A stretch of 15,236 nt of DNA from Prevotella sp. UBA3208 (GTDB taxonomy: Bacteria; Bacteroidota; Bacteroidia; Bacteroidales; Bacteroidaceae). The notes beneath the pieces were generated by a model. It was not told the origin of the DNA, ran no database searches, and saw only the letters and a list, made by a program, of their open reading frames with translations. The position numbers and the translations under genes were made by a program. Below are positions 14,058 through 15,236 of the stretch, one piece after another (position 1 is the stretch's first letter; every line of letters begins with the position of its first letter). The DNA is taken from NCBI GenBank assembly GCA_002363695.1, contig DEWO01000090.1, positions 1-15,236 on the forward strand, written 5' to 3'.

Positions 14058-14750
14058 ATGATTCGACAATATTTTCTATTCCTGTTTCTTGCATTATTCA
14101 TCGTCGTTGGTGCGAAGGCGCAGCAGCATGTCCGTTTTGTCGATTTGCCGTTGAGCTATTCACCGGAAGAGATGATTCAGGAACTGCAGGGCAGGGGACT
14201 TCATCTTATGATGGGTACAGGACTGCCTAATACCTATCGTTTGACGGGGCATATTACCGGACTGAACGTATATTTGGATGTGAATTGTTCTAAAGACACG
14301 CTTCAAATCAATAGTCTCCTGTTGCAGACTCACCACACGGAGCGCTCTGTGCGTGAGGACTATCACGTCCTGATGAAATGGATGAAGAAACATTATGGCG
14401 AGCCTACCTGGGAGTCTACGGTACGTAGTCATCCCTTTGCCCGTTGGTATGTTGATTTTGACCGTGACATAGTCATGGTTGCTACAGCCAGGCAGACGGT
14501 AGAGGTATATTTCTTTGAGAATCACCAAAAGCGCAATATCGACTACTACGCTATTTTAAAGTATTGTGAGCGTAATCCCGTTGATGCAGTACCTCATTTA
14601 TCTGCCCGTGCATGTGTGACGTGGCACAGCGATTCTATGCCAGTTGTAAAAAAGAAGTCTTCTACACGCCATTTGCGCAAGAAGACTTCTAAGAGTCGTC
14701 GTAAGACGAAGGCGCGTAAATCGCGAAAAACGAGAAAGCGCCGTCGCTAA
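14058..14750 (+). CDS. Exported protein of unknown function with a very basic C-terminal tail
   Basis: The 230-residue protein begins with a signal peptide (MIRQYFLFLFLALFIVVGAKA, likely cut after residue 21). The mature domain (about 22-190) is mixed alpha/beta, with segments such as LPLSYSPEEMIQELQGRGLHL, RLTGHITGLNVYLDVN and HVLMKWMKKHYGEPTW. I do not recognise the family. The last 33 residues (198-230) are a histone-like tail with 21 Lys or Arg and otherwise mostly Ser and Thr (KKTSKSRRKTKARKSRKTRK). Such a tail in an exported protein could bind lipopolysaccharide, DNA or another anionic polymer; that is speculation. It is transcribed divergently from the SpoIIE-type phosphatase gene, and its stop lies four bases from the convergent stop of the decarboxylase subunit gene. 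No lipobox is present. Confidence 0.82.
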   Translation: MIRQYFLFLFLALFIVVGAKAQQHVRFVDLPLSYSPEEMIQELQGRGLHLMMGTGLPNTYRLTGHITGLNVYLDVNCSKDTLQINSLLLQTHHTERSVREDYHVLMKWMKKHYGEPTWESTVRSHPFARWYVDFDRDIVMVATARQTVEVYFFENHQKRNIDYYAILKYCERNPVDAVPHLSARACVTWHSDSMPVVKKKSSTRHLRKKTSKSRRKTKARKSRKTRKRRR

Positions 14751-14754
14751 GCGT

Positions 14755-15236
14755 TTATGACAGGAATCCCAGCAGTGCACCAGCAGCCACAGCAGAACCA
14801 ATGACACCAGCCACGTTGGGTCCCATGGCGTGCATCAGCAGGAAGTTGTGACGGTCGTATTCCAGTCCGAGGTTGTTCGATATGCGAGCAGCCATCGGTA
14901 CAGCACTCACGCCGGCATTACCAATCAGCGGATTCAGTTTCTTATCCTTGGGCAGGAAGACGTTCATCAACTTGACGAACAACACACCGCTCATGGTGGC
15001 AATGATGAAGGCTCCGGCACCAATGGCAAAGATATAGATGGTGTTCATCGTGAGGAATTCTGAAGCCTGTGTTGAACAGCCGACGGTCAGACCCAACAGC
15101 ATGACGACGATGTCGTTCAGCGCTGCACCGGCAGTCTTTGCCAGACGGGTAGTCTTGCCCGACTCCTTCAGCAGATTGCCAAAGAACAGCATTCCCAGCA
15201 GGGGCAAGCCGGAAGGCACGATGAAGGTGGTGAGCA
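14755..15236 (-). CDS. Sodium-translocating decarboxylase beta subunit, C-terminal part (5' end outside window)
   Basis: The frame is open to the window edge, upstream of a GTG at 15219, and continues as LTTFIVPSGLPLLGMLFFGNLLKESG, so the true start is outside. The product is the membrane beta subunit (OadB/MmdB/GcdB family), which couples decarboxylation of a biotin-bound carboxyl group to sodium export. Family blocks seen here are NDIVVMLLGLTVGCSTQASEFL, NPLIGNAGVSAVPMAARISNNLG and NFLLMHAMGPNVAGVIGSAVAAG, with several membrane segments. The last two blocks are the well conserved C-terminal region. Which decarboxylase it serves (methylmalonyl-CoA, oxaloacetate or glutaconyl-CoA) cannot be told, because the alpha and gamma subunits are not in the window. 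It would belong to a unit transcribed from the right. Confidence 0.93.
   Translation of the reverse strand, partial: LTTFIVPSGLPLLGMLFFGNLLKESGKTTRLAKTAGAALNDIVVMLLGLTVGCSTQASEFLTMNTIYIFAIGAGAFIIATMSGVLFVKLMNVFLPKDKKLNPLIGNAGVSAVPMAARISNNLGLEYDRHNFLLMHAMGPNVAGVIGSAVAAGALLGFLS

Overview
The window looks like a chromosomal segment of a Bacteroidales bacterium, most likely Prevotella-like. The reasons are the recurring Bacteroidetes-type -7 box TAnnTTTG in front of several genes, A-rich leaders in place of Shine-Dalgarno sites, and the family content: a FdtA/GNAT sugar locus, an ABCG-type half transporter with a large N-terminal extension, and a Na+-translocating decarboxylase beta subunit. Species cannot be fixed from sequence reading alone.

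Left block (1-3793, + strand): the tail of a surface-polysaccharide nucleotide-sugar locus. It holds the C-terminus of dTDP-glucose 4,6-dehydratase (rfbB), an AT-rich membrane protein built from two similar halves, purT, a FdtA-type dTDP-4-keto-6-deoxyglucose 3,4-ketoisomerase and a FemAB/GNAT-like transferase. From the membrane protein onward the genes overlap by 4 to 13 bases and are probably translated in a coupled way. RfbB makes the substrate that FdtA isomerises; no aminotransferase (FdtB) is present within the window. A 172-base gap follows with a 41-base tandem repeat, a palindrome and a promoter. It leads into a small AraC-like DNA-binding protein (3966-4514).

Middle block (4587-13940, all - strand): regulatory and envelope genes. 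Read in the direction of transcription they are a membrane Cache-HAMP-SpoIIE phosphatase with a fused RsbW-like kinase domain; an ABCG-type ABC transporter; a lipoprotein closed by a hairpin terminator; then a separate five-gene operon with its own promoter. That operon is RsbW-like kinase, STAS protein, RelA/SpoT-type (p)ppGpp synthetase, LuxR-type regulator and greA. Kinase, STAS protein and phosphatase form a complete partner-switching set, and the kinase domain exists twice, about 64% identical by hand count. The operon ties this switch to alarmone synthesis and to GreA, both of which act on RNA polymerase. This is the most interesting system in the window. No sigma factor is visible.

Right block (14058-15236): an exported protein of unknown function with a very basic C-terminal tail, transcribed divergently from the phosphatase gene, and convergent with it the C-terminal part of a sodium-pumping decarboxylase beta subunit that runs off the window. 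No rRNA, tRNA, CRISPR array or insertion sequence was recognised, and no gene-free stretch exceeds about 170 bases.
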